Notes under the pieces: generated by a model | The model's input: the letters and a program-made list of their open reading frames with translations, nothing else | Told to the model about the DNA's origin: nothing | Databases searched by the model: none | Shown here: in pieces, positions 1-10,847 of the stretch | Layout of the letters: every line of letters begins with the position of its first letter | Position numbering within the stretch: the stretch's first letter is position 1 | Position numbers and translations under genes: made by a program | Origin: Symbiodinium natans | Lineage: Eukaryota > Sar > Dinophyceae > Suessiales > Symbiodiniaceae | Length of the DNA stretch: 36,000 bases | Reading direction: 5' to 3' | Assembly (NCBI GenBank): GCA_905221605.1 | Contig: CAJNDS010000065.1 | Coordinates: 140,001-176,000, forward strand

Positions 1-3
1 TAA

Positions 4-77
4 GGTTTCGTTGAGTGCTTGTCATCTGCAGAACGAGAGGGGAGACTCAGAAAACCATCCATGCTCTTCGGTTAAAT
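4..77. repeat. Diverged copy A of a ~70-90-bp sequence also at 22226-22318
   Basis: The stretch around CATCTGCAGAACGAGAGGGG and the following CAGAAAA, CATCCATG, TCTTC and TTAA blocks align in order with 22226-22318. The preceding GTTT...TTG...GTG..T block is also shared. Copy B has a short insertion (GATAACCCCAA region) relative to copy A. Each copy has a CTGCAG that could be a 3' splice site, so this may be a duplicated terminal exon or 3' gene end rather than a transposable repeat. Copy B lies just downstream of an SH3-coding exon. The window starts inside the flank of copy A, so what lies upstream of it is unknown. Confidence 0.5.
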
Positions 78-80
78 TAG

Positions 81-3000
81 CTACATGAGTCGAATTTGCA
101 GACGTGCAGCAAACAAAGGTTTTGTGGGTAAGTTCAGGTTAAGTTTTGCGGACCGGTGGACTTCGCATGCCTTGCGATGAGTCGGCATGATGAAAGATTT
201 ACGTAATAGACGGGACTGACCTTCGAACGCAGTCGAGAGGCCACAGCTTCCCTTACACTTTCTTGTCGGACATTTGGAATGGCTCTTTGGCAGCAAGCAC
301 ACGATGGAATCTGATGGGCTGTAATTGGGCTGCTTGCGAGTTTGTGGGTTCCCAGGGCAGGTCAAGCTGTGCGTCGTATGTACAATCTGCAGGCTTCATG
401 TCACAACTTCTTCCACGGCTGTACTTCTCATGAACATCATCAGCAGAGTAGCATCGAGCAGTTCGACACCGATATGGTGCGGTTGACTTGTGAAGTCTTC
501 CAGCACAAGCAATATGGCTCACCTCATATCACTCAGCCACGCCGGCAGTTCCACGACAGTCTGCGAAAGCCTGTGACGCAACTGCACTGACTTGCCCTGC
601 AGATGCAAGTAAGGCTATGGCGGGGATTCAGGGAACCTCGGCAGCACAGGTTGAAACTTTTGTGTGGTCACAGGCTAGACCGTGACTGCATTGGCCGGTA
701 AGCCAACTCTAGCTGACAAGGGATTGAAGCCTTTCACGCTATTCGACATAAACGAGGTAATGGTGCCAGCAATGAAGGGCGTGCGTGCGTACACCCCAAG
801 GTGGACTGGCTGCAAAGCCAGGAACAATCCGAACTCAGCCTGCCAATATGCTGCCTGCCTTAATATCTGCCTTTCGCATGGACCGAATGACTGTCCATAC
901 GCTTGCAGTAGTGGCGTACGGTTCCACTGGCAGCTCCGCACTGTTGGCGCGCATGTTTGCCTATTGTCGCCTAAGTCCTAAGTTCCGGTTTAAAGTTCAA
1001 GTGCGCCCTGCCAGAATCATGAAATCAACCAAGCAGACGTCTAGCACGAAACTGCAGACGAGTGTCATTTGTGTGCTGTGGCTGGAGGCTGTGCGCAACA
1101 TCCGAGCCAAGCCCTCGGAAGCTTTATCACTCGCTCTATACTCCGGAGTTGACGGAACATGACTCCCAGGTCTACACTGATGACGGCAGCCCGATGTTCA
1201 GCCTCTCATCAAAGATTGGTAGCCCCTCTCAAATCGCACACCCACAAGAGTTCCGCAGATCCCTGGACGGCCCACCAGAATTCTGCGGAGAGTCCAGAAG
1301 GGGCGAAGTCTCCTTCGTTACTCCGAAAACCTCAGGATGGCTCCCTGATCGAAGTATCAAAACCTTTTAACGCGATTTGATAGGAAAAGCCTGGACTCCG
1401 CGGTCACCCCATCCCCCAGTCAGCAGGCCCTGGAAATGCTGGAAATCTGGACTTCCTCCACATGCTTCGGGGAGCTTGATCGAACCTAAACCCCATGTCC
1501 AACACACCTGACCACCCCTTCACGAAATTCCCGCGACCAGGGGCTTAGTTTCTTCTGCAATGGTTTCTTACACACTGGTTTTCCTGCATGCGCTCAATTA
1601 AGCAAAGTTCTTGTCCGGTTCGGTTGGCCCGCGTTTTGGTTCACTTCCGCAGCTTTCCTGTGAATGCGGACTGTGTGAGTTCTCGCGGTCGACTCAGGCG
1701 GGAAATGCGCATCTTTAAATGGCGTCGCGGAGAATACTACCGCAACCCGGACTTCTTGCTCTCGTGGGACACAGTTAGCTTGCAATGCTTGAGATGCTAG
1801 AGGTCGTGTTTGCGAACAAATTTGATTAATCTCCATGCTGAGGCTGAACGACCAGACGGGATTGCGATTGTGGTTTGAGACTGCGCTGTTAGAAGGGCAC
1901 CTTGGGTCGTCAGCGGCGCAGCGCATAACGGCCTTTTGACCTTTGCAAGCCGCAGCAGCCGCCGCCATGTGTCAGTGTCAGGGAGTGTAAGCCGGTCCTG
2001 AATTGGACAAAGAGTTGGCCAAATACCACTCCTGCCGACATAAAGACACAGACTATACCGGGACCCCTCAAAGCTTATCATAGCTCATACGCTCAAGATA
2101 TGCATAAAGTCCAGAGTTCCTTCTCTGCCAGTTGTGGCTGAGCCAATGCTTAATTTACCAAGAAGTCTCACCTTCCTCTCGGACCGGTGCTTGACCGTAG
2201 AGCCGAAAAAGCAAACCCCACTGCAACCTGTGAATATCCGTGAAAAGGCTTACCGGCACTGCTGTGCTCATTGCGTAGTTTGCAGTGCCATGCAGTGTCC
2301 ATCGTGACAGGGCGGCGGCTTGGCTACGTGACTTGATGGCACATGCTCTGTCGGATGTCTACACAGAGAGAGTATCAGCCAGCTCTGGACAGACACTATT
2401 TACGCCAGCGGCTCTGTTTACATGCAGGCAACCAATGGGACATTGTGACTGAAGCTAAGGCACACGACTAAAGCGTGGCAGCTGGGCCCGTGCCATTGTG
2501 TACAGTGTACATATTCGCGTCTGAGATCGAAGCCGCCAGACGGTCTGGCTCAGTTCAATCATGGCCGTTGCGCTCGCAGCGAGAGTTGGCAAGCTTGATC
2601 GTTCGGTGTAGTGCTGCACAGGCTGCCGTGTCACACTCCTGTCCCAAGAGAGTGCAAACAACCCGGGTGCTTAGATTGGAAGATAACCATCGTTTGCACC
2701 TGCTGCGTGCTAGATACTATCAGACACATTATCGCTATTGAGCTCGTGCAACCCTTTTTGGTAAGACGATGCTTGACTGTTTATGTTGTTGACTGTGTCT
2801 GACACGTGCTCGGGGATGCGCGTGGGCGTGAACAGAAAGGCCTTTGCAGATCGGGACATGCTTGTCGAAACCCGCAGCAGCTGAACCCGCGAGAAGCCCA
2901 TATCGCTACCTCAGTCATCGTAAGTCTCTTGTATTTTCTCTATCAAGTTCTTAGTGTGCAATCGGGCTTCTCAGGAATTTGGTGTAACCCGAAAGCCTGT

Positions 3001-5950
3001 CATAACCGACCTGGGCCAACAACAAGATCAGATAAGTGCAGCACTTAGAGCACATGTTACAGGGTTGGCATAGATTCGCTTCTATATACACTGATACGCC
3101 CCAGGCACCTCTCTAGTTAAAAATGGGGCTGCGAAGAGAATTTTTGTAGGGTTGATGGGTGAAGAAATGCGAAGAAGTGTACCGCAAAAAGTATGCATTC
3201 GAGCTGACACCACTAGTACCCCTTGGGTGCCCTTTTAAGCAGGATTGGGGTTTTGTTCGTCTCTAATAATGCCTTTCTGTTGTTTTGACTTGCTCTGCCA
3301 CATGCCTATATATCAGACGCCAGCAGGTTCTTGGGGTGATGAACGCCATACAAACTACTAGGAATTGTTGGGTTACAAGGTTCCTTATACCGTCTTATAG
3401 TTCGGTATATGCGTCTCTACGCAAAATCTTTGGACGCTTTGGCACGGTGTACATCCACACCATTCCACACCTGCGACTACATAGCGTAAACAATGGTACC
3501 GCAAGGTGATACGATATATGCGATGATATAGGCTGTAGGGCCAACACTGTCACTGTGAGCATCGGACCTCAAGACCTCAACGCCATGCCCTGGAGCGGCC
3601 GTTTTACAGGGCTACTGTCATGGGTGTTGCTGCACTATGCCGACAGCTGCGGAGAGCCTTAAGCACTGCATGGTTTAAAACTGCCTGCGTCGACGACTTC
3701 ATGCGCCCACTAGGCCTTAGCTCGTCAAACAATCCAGGCGGATTACGGGTGTGACCGAGGACACAGCTAGCTGCCACGAAGCCTGCATCTCTGCAGGAGC
3801 GGCCACGCCTACTGCACTGTTGTCGGATGTTGTTGGAGAGAGCCATACTATAGCCTGAGCATAGTCAAACATCATATCGAGCTTTCGGGTGCTTCCCGGC
3901 CTGTTCCGGCCCGTGGCAAATCGCAGTGCAATCCATCTCTCCATGAATGAAGTCCACATATGTCCACATATCTTGCGTTCAGAGCCTGCAGGAGGGCCTG
4001 GCAATTGCAGCGGCATCGACTGTGATGCGTGTTTTGGCGGCCAATGTTCGAAGTCCGACTCTGTCTCGTTCAAAGGGTTCTGCGAGCCAACGCCCCAGGC
4101 ATTTCGGAAGTTGCAGCTGCGAGACAGCTCTGCGTCGCAACGGTCGCTGCGAGGTGCAGGCTGCGGTCGTACAGCTCACCCCTTCCGACCCAGTTGCAGC
4201 AGATCAGCAGAGTCAGCAAGGGTTACCACTTCGAATGTTTTCTCGTAGCTGGTCTTCGGCCAGTCTCCGCCCACTTCTTCCAGCTGCCATGGCTGGCACG
4301 CCGCCCGTATAGCATTCAGGTAACATCAGGAAACGTATCATGGTCCACCGTGAGCTTGTGAGATTGCATGGTTTCAGGCATCTGCATCATTCTGCATCCA
4401 ACACATAACACCAGACAGTTTTCCTTGTTGGCGGTTCCGCTTCAGGCTGTGCTTCTGAACGCAGCGACAGAGTCATCTCCAGCGCCTTTGGATGCATACT
4501 GTATGGGGTCAGGGTCGGCAGGTGTGGGCTTATCCAATTTTGCTTTAAGTGGTCTGACGGTGTCTGACCACGGATGCATGCCTACTATGAGTGCTGCCTT
4601 TGCAAAAATGCGTCTTCTCACAAGCCGCCGTTGTTGATGGTCTGCGCATGTGTGACGGGGTCGGTCGGTGTTCTTTTGCCCACAAAACTCTAGAGTGAGG
4701 GGTCCAAGCCACACAAAAGCCCAAAAAGGAGAAGTTGGCTGGCAAGCCCTGAACCAAAAAGCCTAACCAGTCTCACCTGAACCCCAGAAAAAACCAGAGC
4801 AAAAAGAATGTCTCAAAAAATGTCCCCGAGCCTTAAGCCCATACAAAACATATCCTGCAACCTGAGCCCTCAACAAACATAAACAAACCCTGCCCGTGGA
4901 CAGACTCTGAAGCCTTGCCAGCCTCATGCAAGCGCTTGAGCGTCCCTATGCTCTTAGCTATTCTGGCACGAAAAGATCTACAGGAGTGCTTGGAAGAGCT
5001 TGTACCCTTTTGGTCACACCCCCTTCAGAGGCTCCTCTCGAAAGATGTTATGTGCTTTTGAATCTCGATCGCGTGAGGGTTGCCTGTTTTTCCACAATAT
5101 CATGGCCGAATAAGGGGTCTGCGGTGATCTAAATGGTAATGCTTTTCTGGGACCGGGGCGTCAGGATATAGCAGTGAGTGGGTTGTTGTGAACCGGACTA
5201 CGTGGAGGAGTCTGATGGGCTCGTCTCGAGCTCTTGTGTGGTTTCTGCACTTCTGCCAGCGGCTGCCAGAGACTTACCCTTTCGGAATTCGGCCTGGTAT
5301 GTGGCCATAACATGCGGCTTCAAGTAGATTGTGGGATATCATCTCTGCGCCCCCCGAAGCTGATGGTTTGTGTTTTTCTTAGCAAGTTTTTTTGAATTGA
5401 AGGGCGAAGCAGGTGTTGCGGGGGTTTTGCCGTCACATTTTTTCCCAACTGTACGATTTCGTCACCCCTGCCCAACAAATTAGGCTGTACTGTACCACTT
5501 GACCTCAGTCCTAGTCGCAACAAACACCCTAAACCGATAAAGACGGGTACGGTGACATACGGTGACCGTGTTTTGCTGTGGTATGGAAACGATGGCAGGC
5601 TGCGTGGATTGGGGCTGGTGCAGTGCTTGCACTGCACGGGTGGTTTAGGATGACCGTTTTCGGTTGACTGTTGACAAGTTGTTGACCTTTACAGATACCA
5701 GTATCTATCTTGCAGTATCCTGCCTGCCGAATGATGCCCGGAGCCTGCAAGGTGGCCATGTGTGGCTGTGTTTTTTGCTCCCTGAAAAGTCAAACATTTG
5801 TAAACCACAGGTCATGTCAAGGCCAAACTTTGCAAGCGCCACAGAAAATGCATCATGAATCACCCAGAAACGAACGTCAAGGGCACTGCGGCGACTGTTT
5901 GCGGGAACCAGCACGTCAGGATCTCACCTCCAAGCACATTTTTTGTTGCT
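81..5950. other. Region with no recognised gene
   Basis: I see no conserved domain, RNA gene or large repeat here. Short open frames occur on both strands at the density expected by chance. The most protein-like is a plus-strand frame ending at a TAA at 1370 (roughly 1090-1370), but a second frame over the same bases looks equally plausible. 4740-4900 is rich in AACC/CCTGA/CCCTCAA words that could be heavily decayed telomere-like DNA, though too degenerate to call. No promoter element can be recognised, since dinoflagellates generally lack a usable TATA consensus. Confidence 0.4.
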
Positions 5951-5960
5951 GCTTCAGTTG

Positions 5961-6146
5961 CAAGAGAGAGATGCCCAGCCAAAACTACAGGATCTGAACT
6001 CAGCGCATCTGGCTGCGGGATCGTCGGCCGCGCTAGCAGCCATAGTTCCGCATCTGCTGGCTTCTGCCTTAAGGGCAGACATTTTAGCAGCCGGGCTTGC
6101 AAAGTCATCTTTGAGCTGCTGCGTCTGGCAATTCAAGTACTTTCAG
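5961..6146 (+). CDS. Candidate internal exon, Leu/Ala-rich helical segment
   Basis: An open frame runs from a pyrimidine-rich acceptor (TTGCTGCTTCAG) to a donor-like TTTCAG|GTCATG. It encodes about 62 residues rich in Leu, Ala and Ser that look helical, from LQERDAQPKLQDL to about VWQFKYFQ. I do not recognise a family. It is on the same strand as the polycystin channel gene whose first recognised exon is about 4.6 kb downstream, so it could be part of that gene's N-terminal cytoplasmic region or of an unrelated gene. Other frames over the same bases are also open, which lowers confidence. Confidence 0.22.
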
Positions 6147-6882
6147 GTCATGTCTTAGCTTTGTTGATGGATACCATTTCACTTGGGTGGAAATGCTTCA
6201 GAACCGTTTATGCCATGCTTCGGACCTGCGCATGCTGAGAGTTGGGAACAACATCCTGACGCATCCTGACCTGATGCCCGTTGATCGCGTTGCCTAGGAA
6301 GTCGGGGCGCGTGGAGCCACCAGTCAGGAGTCATGCTTGGCTTCAGGCATTCTCTTGTGGGGCAGTCTATTGATCAGGAAATCTTGAGCTTGTCACGGAA
6401 GGGACACGAAGAGAAGAGACAGCTGTGACATCTGCAAATCTGCTTCAGGTGGTATTCCATGTCGCTGTTGCACACACATGACATCACACGACACTTCATA
6501 GCCAAGGTTACGATCATAACCACGGCTCCCGGAAGCTCAGCTGCTTCAGCCCACGAGCAGTTTTGAGTTGATGTCGTGCATCCGGCTTCTGGCAGTCTTT
6601 GCTGGACCTGAGGCTTGGTAGGAGCACAGCCAGAGCATCTCGCCGACGCAGGCGCTTCAGAGAAACATTCTCAAGAGCTTCGCTACGGCAGACTGTTGTT
6701 TAGCAGAAGAGCCTTCCCCCCACACTGATCCTCTGTGGCGGCTTGTGAAGAGTGGGAGAGAGGGCATGTCAGCGTGCACTGAGCAAGGAAGGCCCGGCAG
6801 CATTGTACACTTCGATCTGGCTTTCGTGGCTCAGACTCAGAGAGTTTAAGAGAAGTCTGAGAGGAGCCGCGGTGTGCAGAAT

Positions 6883-7362
6883 TCTAAGCAGCTAAGCAAA
6901 TCGGCACCTCTTCTGTTCGAAGCTCAGGACATGTGTGGCCCGGCATCCGCGCTAGAGGCCGGGGGCCGGGTGACGCTGAGATATCAACCCTGCCACATCC
7001 TAGCAACATCCTGAAAAAGTGCGTGTGCAGAGCATTGGAATCCGATGCCGTCATGTGCGAAAGCCAGGATGCTGTGTCAGACAAGCGTGGCTTCGAGCAC
7101 CGTTTTGGCCGGACAGCAGCTGAAGAGTACGAGGCCATGCGAGATTCATCATGCGTTGCACCATGTCACCGTCCTTTTAATTCTACTGGAGGCATTCAAG
7201 ATCTCCACAATTCGGCTGCTGAGTCTGGAACCATTGTACAGCACCACAAGTGCAGCTTGTCTGAATCCGATCCACGGTTTGTTATAGGGCCTCGGAATCT
7301 GTGGCTTCCAAATTTCGGAGCTGAGTGCATGAAGAAAGCCATCTCTGCAGTCCTCGTCAACC
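6883..7362 (+). CDS. Candidate exon of unknown function (about 160 codons)
   Basis: This is one of the longer non-repetitive open frames in the window. It opens after a TAA at 6880-6882, near an AG acceptor (TCTAAGCAG), and runs to a donor-like AACCAG|GTAGCAG at 7362. The frame then continues only to a stop at 7406. The product is of mixed composition with several Cys and charged stretches (for example KKCVCRALESDAVMCES and RTAAEEYEAMRD). No domain is recognised. It may belong to the N-terminal part of the downstream channel gene on the same strand. A minus-strand frame overlaps 6884-7138 and I treat it as a shadow. Confidence 0.3.
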
Positions 7363-7891
7363 AGGTAGCAGTAGCATTGCCACAGCCGCAATCAGTAAAA
7401 CCATGAAGTGTGGTCGTACCATCCACCTGGCCCGAACAAGCAGCAGTGAAAGTTCCTCGCACGCCATTTACTGCCAGCAAGCTCAGCAGCCGTTCAGCTG
7501 TGTTTCGGGCACTTGCCACGACCTTGCCACGACCGCAATGATGAGAGCCAGGTCACGACGGTCAACACGCAGAGAAGCGAAACGAATGACCGAACGGAAG
7601 TCGAGGAGGCATCGGTCAAGCGGGCATGGGCAAGTGAGCAGCTAGACACATCTAGACATCGAGCCGGGAGCTTGTGCTTCGCATCCGGGACTTGTTCACT
7701 CTTCTTTGGCATATTTTGGCATGCTTTTGCAGCCCAGACTGCAGTGCAGCGATGTGCAGCGGACCAGAGTTACCAGACCTCACGCACTCACGCAGATCGC
7801 AACAGTTCAAAAAGAGCTGCACTGTCCGAGTTGAAATTGTGTTGGCTTGGACACCTTGCTTCTGAAGGAACAGCCCACCTTCTTGGAGCAG

Positions 7892-8093
7892 TTTTGGTGG
7901 CTTCCATGGCTCGGTTCCTGGGATGTCAACATCTCGGTTTGTCGCTCCCCCGATGTGAAGATGTGGGTTTGCATCATCGGCATGCTGGGACTGTGCATAG
8001 AAACTCATAGACTAGAGCAATTTCTTCGCAGCCGGCGGGGTTCCACCATACTGCACCACCAGTCCTCGGATGACATCGAAGACTGGGAACTCG
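7892..8093 (+). CDS. Candidate exon with short hydrophobic stretch
   Basis: The open frame is bounded by an acceptor (CTTGGAGCAG|TTTTGG) and a good donor (ACTCG|GTGTGTG), phase 0 in and phase 1 out. It encodes about 67 residues: a Trp-rich start (FWWLPWLGSWDVN), a hydrophobic segment (VKMWVCIIGMLGLCIE), then a basic stretch (LEQFLRSRRG) and an acidic end (SSDDIEDWELG). The hydrophobic stretch is short for a full membrane span. The family is not recognised. Position and strand would suit the N-terminal region of the channel gene that follows, but no direct exon join to it was established. Confidence 0.3.
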
Positions 8094-8099
8094 GTGTGT

Positions 8100-10380
8100 G
8101 ACGTGCGGTAATTAAGTACGGGAAAACAGTAACGATCCGCCTAGGTTGCGTGATTGCAACTCTGGCCACCTGCCTGCAAGAGTGCCGCTGGGATCCGCTA
8201 GGTCTCAGATCATTCCATGGAGGTGATGCAACCAAATCTTCAGCCAAGTCACGCATCTTGTTGCATCTTTGTGCAAACACGTGGCCGTTTTTGGCTCGCA
8301 ATAAGTAGGAGAGTCAGTACCCCGGAGCCCCGGCAGCATACCGTTGTCATACACACCCCAGAGTGCCTGCCAAGAGAACGGCGGATAGAACCTTGCAGAA
8401 CCCTGGGTATGTCCTGCGAGAGTGCATGACCACCTTCGATGGCTGAGACTAGGTTGCACTATAGTGATCGCAATGATCGCTGCATGCCAATATCAGTGAT
8501 TCAGTGAATATTCAGTGATTCGTGACTGCGGTGACCGTGTGCCCTGAGCCAACCCGCTTTAGGACGCCTCGGCCTCGGAAGTCCGGCCTGAGGCGGCGGA
8601 GGACGGACGAGGGCAGAGACATTGTGTTAGGACATTGTGTTAGGACGGAAGAAGAATAGGAGAAAGCTCACAATGCTCACACCTTCGCCAGAGTCTCCAG
8701 TCCTGGGTTATGGCGCATCTGATGTCCTTGAGGCTGGTACAGAGCACTTTGACGCCTCACTGCCTGGCAGCGTTGTCGCCGTTCCACCGATTTGGACGAA
8801 TGAAGATGGCCGGCGCCTGAACAAACGTCCATGATCTTGCATGTTTTCTTACTGCTTCTAGCTGCTTCCGGCTGCTGCATGCTTGTTTGTTGCAAGTCCA
8901 GCAACCCATGGTAACATAGCACACCACTTGGGCAGAGGCAGCTTCCGAACTCAGCCAGACATTCCTGCGCCGCCACCGCGGAAACCGCCTCCACTGCGTA
9001 ATTCGACAATTGCACCCTGGGTCCTCGCATCTTGAAAGAAAGTTCTCTTGTTGCGTCGAAGCCACTTTCCGGTGTGCAAGTGTCTGTGCAGTACCGTGCA
9101 GGTCCAGACCCGGTGCTTAGGAATCTTGTAGTGCGACACTAAGGCAGCCCGCCAGGCGGACATTGCGCAAGCAAACGAGGATGAGGCAAGGCACCATGAT
9201 TTCTGGGTCTCGTTTCGTTCAACTACGAGTCAAGCGGCGGTACATTCAATTCGGTAGGCATTGGAGATGGACTACGATGAGTACGGCTCTGGCGGGGGGT
9301 CTCCGCGCTCTGCTGAAGGACAGTTCTGCAAGCAGCCCCTCCGAGTCCATCCCCCTTTCGTCCAGGGGAGTCTCTAAAGGGGAATTCTCCACGTGCAGGA
9401 GAGAGGGAGACGGGTAGGAACAGAGTAGAATGGGTTTGACGTGTAACCTGTTCTGCATGACCTGGAGCACGACATTCCCCGCTCTCACTAGTTATTCCTT
9501 AGATGCTGGTAGTTGCCGCTGGTTCATAGGCCGTAGGCCCCTCAGCTGTAGTGCGGTCGGCCACATGAGCAAGCAAGGACAGTCTGAGGCCCTAGCTGCT
9601 TCGCTTGCTCTTGCAACGCAATAAATTTAAGCAATTTTACTTATACTTGGCAGATGCCGCATCTGGAAAACCTGAATCTTCGATGCGCCATGCCAGAGTT
9701 GTGTGCATGTTGTATCCTGTTCTGGGCCAGCGGGTGGAAAGCAGCATGAAGGGCTCCAGCGCTTTACGACCAGGTTGAGGCAGGTGTGCCATGTGTTGCA
9801 TTGAGCAGCAGCAAGTGCGCGATGATCAAAGTTACGCCTGTCCCGTACACCCGCTTTCGAGAAGCGATGAGGGGGGATCAGTGCTGGAGGAGACTGCGAG
9901 CGGAGCGTAACGAATTGTTGCTAAACCTTGGAAACGAGCCCCCCCCCCCCCGCACGATCAACAATGCCGAGTCGGCAAAGGCCGAGCCCATGACGGTCTA
10001 GGGTTTAGGCATCAGAAGGCGGTAGAGAAGGCACCTCCCATTTCGGAGACCTGTATCGCTGCTTCTTTGCTCTGCCAGGATCACAGCTCTCAAGCGCGGA
10101 GATGTCTCAAGGATCCGCTCTTGGCTCTATGCCCTACAGCGATACGGTGGCACTATGTCAATGTGTCCCTGTATGCTAAAGGGAATTCGTGTGTTGACTC
10201 TGTGCTGACTCTGTGCTGACTCTGTGCTGACTCTGTGCTGACTCTGTGTTGACTCTGTGCAGCTGAGGCATTGATAGCCAACCACCTGTAGATCCAGATG
10301 CAAATTATGGTGGAGTGACACTCTCTCAGCTTGAGGAGTTCCTGGCAGTTCGCATCCTTGTCTTCTTTAGCCTTCCGGTC
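8100..10380. other. Region without a supported gene
   Basis: No domain was seen. It contains a 13-bp tandem duplication (GACATTGTGTTAG, 8619-8644), a 12-nt C tract near 9939-9950 and the 11-bp minisatellite listed separately. Plus-strand open frames at about 8217-8429, 8637-8834 and 9786-10001 have plausible composition but lack a convincing pair of splice sites. If the channel gene starts further upstream, this would be intronic. Confidence 0.35.
10195..10260. repeat. 11-bp minisatellite, six copies
   Basis: Six head-to-tail copies of TGACTCTGTGC occupy 66 bp. The fifth copy ends in T instead of C and the rest are identical, so the array is probably young. The 11-bp period shifts the reading frame, which argues against a coding role. 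It lies about 400 bp upstream of the first recognised polycystin exon. Confidence 0.95.
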
Positions 10381-10445
10381 AGATGTTGCACGGAGATAGA
10401 TTTGCTGCTGCTCGTGTCTCATGTAGGCTGGCCGTGCGTGGGCTA

Positions 10446-10577
10446 AGGCAAGGGGATGCGGACAGCTTGCGGCACTTTGCCGATGACTTTCGCGATTTGG
10501 CCCTTCGCCATGTTTTCCACCCAAGCTGCATTCAACTCACCCTGCTCCCGGAACTCCCAAAAGAGCTTGGAATCGAG
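10446..10577 (+). CDS. Candidate exon just upstream of channel S1
   Basis: An open plus-strand frame contains DSLRHFADDFRDLALRHVF and LLPELPKELGIE and stops at a donor-like ATCGAG|GTCAGC in phase 0. It is amphipathic and helical in appearance. It ends only 35 bp before the reading frame that carries the end of S1, but the phases do not join directly, so either another exon intervenes or this stretch is not coding. A minus-strand frame (10443-10826) overlaps it. I prefer the plus strand because of the polycystin domain that follows. Confidence 0.25.
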
Positions 10578-10612
10578 GTCAGCAGCATTCAACATTGGTG
10601 CCTTTGACCGAG

Positions 10613-10847
10613 GCTGGCCTATGTGCTGCTCGTGATCACCATGGGAGCGGCAGAGGGGCCTTTCCAGACAGGGAACCTGATAAAGGAGGAGGTCAGCAGT
10701 GCCGTCGCTCACCGGCCGAACCCCATGACTCAGCTCAATCGAACTTTCCGGCTGCACGAGATGCAAGACTTTGATGACATCGGGTGGTGGATGAAAACTG
10801 CATTGGCTCCCACAATCGATCCACACAGCAGTCGTATGGGAAACGCC
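10613..10847 (+). CDS. Channel exon: end of S1 and start of polycystin extracellular domain
   Basis: The frame reads a hydrophobic end of S1 (LAYVLLVITMGAA), then a linker with TGNLIKEEVSSAV. It continues with the conserved opening of the polycystin domain: FRLHEMQDFDDIGWWMKTAL, which corresponds to the family pattern in which a Phe/Ile element precedes an acidic 'xxDFW.W' helix. Only about 13 hydrophobic S1 residues are visible, so the rest of S1 must be in an earlier exon. The start is placed at an AG before GCTGGCC (phase 2) but is uncertain. The end is placed at GCC|GTGAAA because the frame reaches a TAG at 10865. Confidence 0.6.

Noticed and set aside
10443-10826. 127-codon minus-strand open frame
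   Set aside because: It lies opposite the S1 and polycystin-domain exon, whose plus-strand translation matches the family. The minus frame is a shadow.
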